Shown here: in pieces, positions 4,581 to 6,355 of the stretch
Position numbering within the stretch: the first letter of the stretch is position 1
How the letters are laid out: each line of letters starts with the position of its first letter
Source: Ignavibacteria bacterium
Lineage (GTDB): Bacteria; Bacteroidota; Ignavibacteria; Kapaibacteriales; UBA4661
Length of the DNA: 6,355 nt
Direction: 5' to 3'
Assembly: GCA_013298375.1 (NCBI GenBank)
Contig: JAAFHM010000135.1
Location: 4,194 to 10,548 of the forward strand
The notes under the pieces: generated by a model
Told to the model about the DNA's origin: nothing
The model's input: only the letters and a program-made list of their open reading frames with translations
Databases searched by the model: none
Translations under genes and position numbers: made by a program

Positions 4581-6355
4581 TCAGAACGGCAAACTACACG
4601 TAAGGGAAAAACCGAAAGCATTGCCCGGAAGTGTGTTTGCGCCTATTCCCCACAGAAAATCTACACGAAAATTCAAAAAGTCCGAAAAGAACGAGGGAAT
4701 ACGCGAAATTCCCACTCCGACTTCGGTATGCCAAGCGTTGGATGGCGCAAGTGCTTGTTCACCGTATTCGCCCGATCGCTGAATTGGCAAAAAGCCCAGC
4801 GCATTATATTTTCCCGTTTGCGCCAAAAGAAGAATATCCAAACCCCGCCCTTTCCACGTCGGTAAGCCCACAAGTCGCCAGAGCATATCCGAGAAATTGT
4901 GTTCTGCATGAAAAGAGACAAATTCCGTTCCGGCAAGCCCGTTGATGGGAATAGTCGCAAAATCGGTAGTGCGCCCCGCAATAGCAAGACGGCGAAAGGC
5001 AATAAACTGTTCCTGCAAGGGTGCATTGCGGCTTGCATAGCCAGCATTAGCGGTGAGACGGAGGAACATCGGCGCATATCCGGTATAAAACGTTGGCTGC
5101 AAGAATTCCACTCGCCCTTCGACTGAGCCAAACGCCTCATTCCCACTCACTTCTTGACCATAGCGGCCCACAAATCGCGCACGAACACTTGTTTGCGGGT
5201 CATCCATAAACGAAGCAAAAGCGTACAAATTATTCTCCGGCACGATATTCCACGAGGCTTCTGCTTGAAATATGCGATACGTTCCGGCGTTGGCTGGAGT
5301 TGTCGAACGCTCGTTTGGTAAAATTGTCGGAAGATTCATGATGGAATATTGCTGCACACCCAATGCCGCATCAAGACTGCCGTTGTTGAGTAAAAACCCA
5401 GCACCAAATCCTTCTTGACGATAAAAGTCCAGAAAATGTTGATACAAAATATACCCAAAAGGCAGACGCGTGAAACGCTCACCCAGCAAACGCCGATTCT
5501 GCAACGAACCAAGCGTAGAAAACGCCTCGCATATCAGCGAAAGCCCGCCTCCATCCCACGTTGCTACATCCAGCTTCAAACCTGTGTCGCCAAAGAATTT
5601 GTTGTAGTACAGATTCATCACGCCCGTTGCTAAAAAAAGTGCGGCAAAGGTGTCGTTTTCGCCTGGTGCTTCCCATTGAAATTTCACCTGTGCGCCATAG
5701 AGCCAGCCTGTGGAGCGGGTCATGTTGAATGCAGGAAAAAAACTGATGGCGGCATTGGTCGAAAGGCGAAACCCCAAAAGACCAAATCCGCCGCCCCCGG
5801 AGCGAGATTTTGTCGTGTCGGGCGGTATCGCCTTGACAACGCTATCCACGCGGCGGTACGTCTCTTTTTCCTCCGGTGTTAATTCGGTGAGAGCGTTGGC
5901 TTCCCAAAAGCCCGATGCTACCGAGTCTGCGCCCGCCGAAACTGCGAGAATGCTATTCTCATTTTCGGCGGTCACCGTGACCATAGATGTTGTACTCCGC
6001 ATTGCATTAGCTGTTGTGCTAGAAGCCGCATCAGCGCTTGCATTGTTCGCGCTTGCGCTGGAAGCCTTTTGTGGTGCGGGCTTCAATCTCGTGCGCCGAT
6101 TACCGTTGCCAAAGCGTACGGTCACAGAGCGACTGCGCTCGGTGTTGCTTGTGCTTGGCTTCCCGTCTGGTGTTATGGCTTTTTTTACGGGAGCAAAATT
6201 TGCCGGAAGCGCCGGATTGACATCCAATTCGCTGACGATACTGCGGGTCTTGAGCGCAATGCCCACTTCTGCAAGCCCAGCGACAAATTCAACACTAAAG
6301 CCGTAGTTTGTTTCGAGAAGTGTCGGCAGCCAAACTTCTGCTTCTTCGCCAACGC
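4581..6355 (-). CDS. DUF5686-family outer membrane protein, C-terminal part
   Basis: Only the last 590 residues are in the window. The frame stays open to the right edge, so the true start, signal peptide and probable carboxypeptidase-like N-terminal domain lie outside. A GTG at 6266 is not taken as the start because family-like sequence continues upstream of it (VWLPTLLETNYGFSVEF, about 6285-6335). FWEANALTELTPEEKETYRR followed by VDSVV (about 5832-5909) matches the FWE...LT..E...Y...DS pattern I associate with DUF5686. It is followed by many alternating hydrophobic and aromatic segments and a C-terminal phenylalanine (SLTCSLPF), as expected for an outer membrane beta-barrel. Between the two parts is a low-complexity Ser/Ala/Thr/Asn linker (about 5985-6068). 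The family's function is not established; members are usually near 800 residues and predicted to sit in the outer membrane. The gene converges on the Ro gene, and its transcript probably ends at the hairpin at 4458-4539. The family call rests on remembered motifs. Confidence 0.8.
   Translation of the reverse strand, partial: VGEEAEVWLPTLLETNYGFSVEFVAGLAEVGIALKTRSIVSELDVNPALPANFAPVKKAITPDGKPSTSNTERSRSVTVRFGNGNRRTRLKPAPQKASSASANNASADAASSTTANAMRSTTSMVTVTAENENSILAVSAGADSVASGFWEANALTELTPEEKETYRRVDSVVKAIPPDTTKSRSGGGGFGLLGFRLSTNAAISFFPAFNMTRSTGWLYGAQVKFQWEAPGENDTFAALFLATGVMNLYYNKFFGDTGLKLDVATWDGGGLSLICEAFSTLGSLQNRRLLGERFTRLPFGYILYQHFLDFYRQEGFGAGFLLNNGSLDAALGVQQYSIMNLPTILPNERSTTPANAGTYRIFQAEASWNIVPENNLYAFASFMDDPQTSVRARFVGRYGQEVSGNEAFGSVEGRVEFLQPTFYTGYAPMFLRLTANAGYASRNAPLQEQFIAFRRLAIAGRTTDFATIPINGLAGTEFVSFHAEHNFSDMLWRLVGLPTWKGRGLDILLLAQTGKYNALGFLPIQRSGEYGEQALAPSNAWHTEVGVGISRIPSFFSDFLNFRVDFLWGIGANTLPGNAFGFSLTCSLPF

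Noticed and set aside
4378..4865. Two short plus-strand frames beginning at the repeated GGTGGAACTCCATT sequence (MVELH and MLVELH starts)
   Set aside because: The similar starts only reflect the duplicated RNA-like element, and the frames then run antisense through the outer membrane protein gene.
5710..6306. 198-codon plus-strand open frame
   Set aside because: It is a shadow antisense to the DUF5686 protein, whose frame has clear family motifs and a beta-barrel pattern.

Overview
The window reads as chromosome from a member of the Bacteroidota/Chlorobiota (FCB) group. This is inferred from three things: a DUF5686-type outer membrane protein (a family typical of that group), a signal peptide ending in the A-A-Q pattern common there, and weak or absent Shine-Dalgarno sequences. 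No rRNA or other taxonomic marker is present, so the assignment is tentative. No phage gene, insertion sequence or CRISPR array is visible.

Layout, left to right. (1) Positions 1-83 hold a strong 15-bp hairpin and the leader of the first gene. (2) Positions 84-2201 (+) encode a complete 705-residue membrane sensor histidine kinase: signal peptide, 7TMR-DISM extracellular domain, seven membrane helices, coiled coil, HisKA and HATPase domains. (3) Positions 2202-2634 are non-coding. They hold a long inverted repeat made of CACGAAT units (2261-2350), which looks like a dispersed intergenic element, and two smaller palindromes nearer the next gene. (4) Positions 2635-4311 (+) encode a Ro60-type TROVE/vWA RNA-binding protein (Rsr). 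(5) Positions 4312-4580 lie between convergent genes and hold two tandem, related, hairpin-shaped elements, each followed by a T-tract. (6) Positions 4581-6355 (-) encode the C-terminal part of a DUF5686-family outer membrane protein whose start lies beyond the right edge.

The most interesting point is the pair of elements directly downstream of the Ro gene (about 4355-4438 and 4458-4539). They share the same core: GGTGGAACTCCATT on the 5' side and GTTTCATCA on the 3' side, and these can pair with each other. Each core is enclosed by a different but self-complementary outer stem, placed at nearly the same distance (51 and 52 nt between the arms). The unrelated yet paired outer stems point to selection on RNA structure. 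G-U pairs in the inner stem fix the strand as plus. Bacterial Ro proteins bind Y RNAs that are often encoded next to the Ro gene, so the simplest hypothesis is that these are two Y-like RNAs that partner this Rsr. The second element would also serve as a bidirectional terminator for the two convergent genes. The Y-RNA identity is inference; the duplication and pairing are read directly from the sequence.

The kinase, the Ro protein and the outer membrane protein show no obvious functional link. No response regulator lies next to the kinase within the window.
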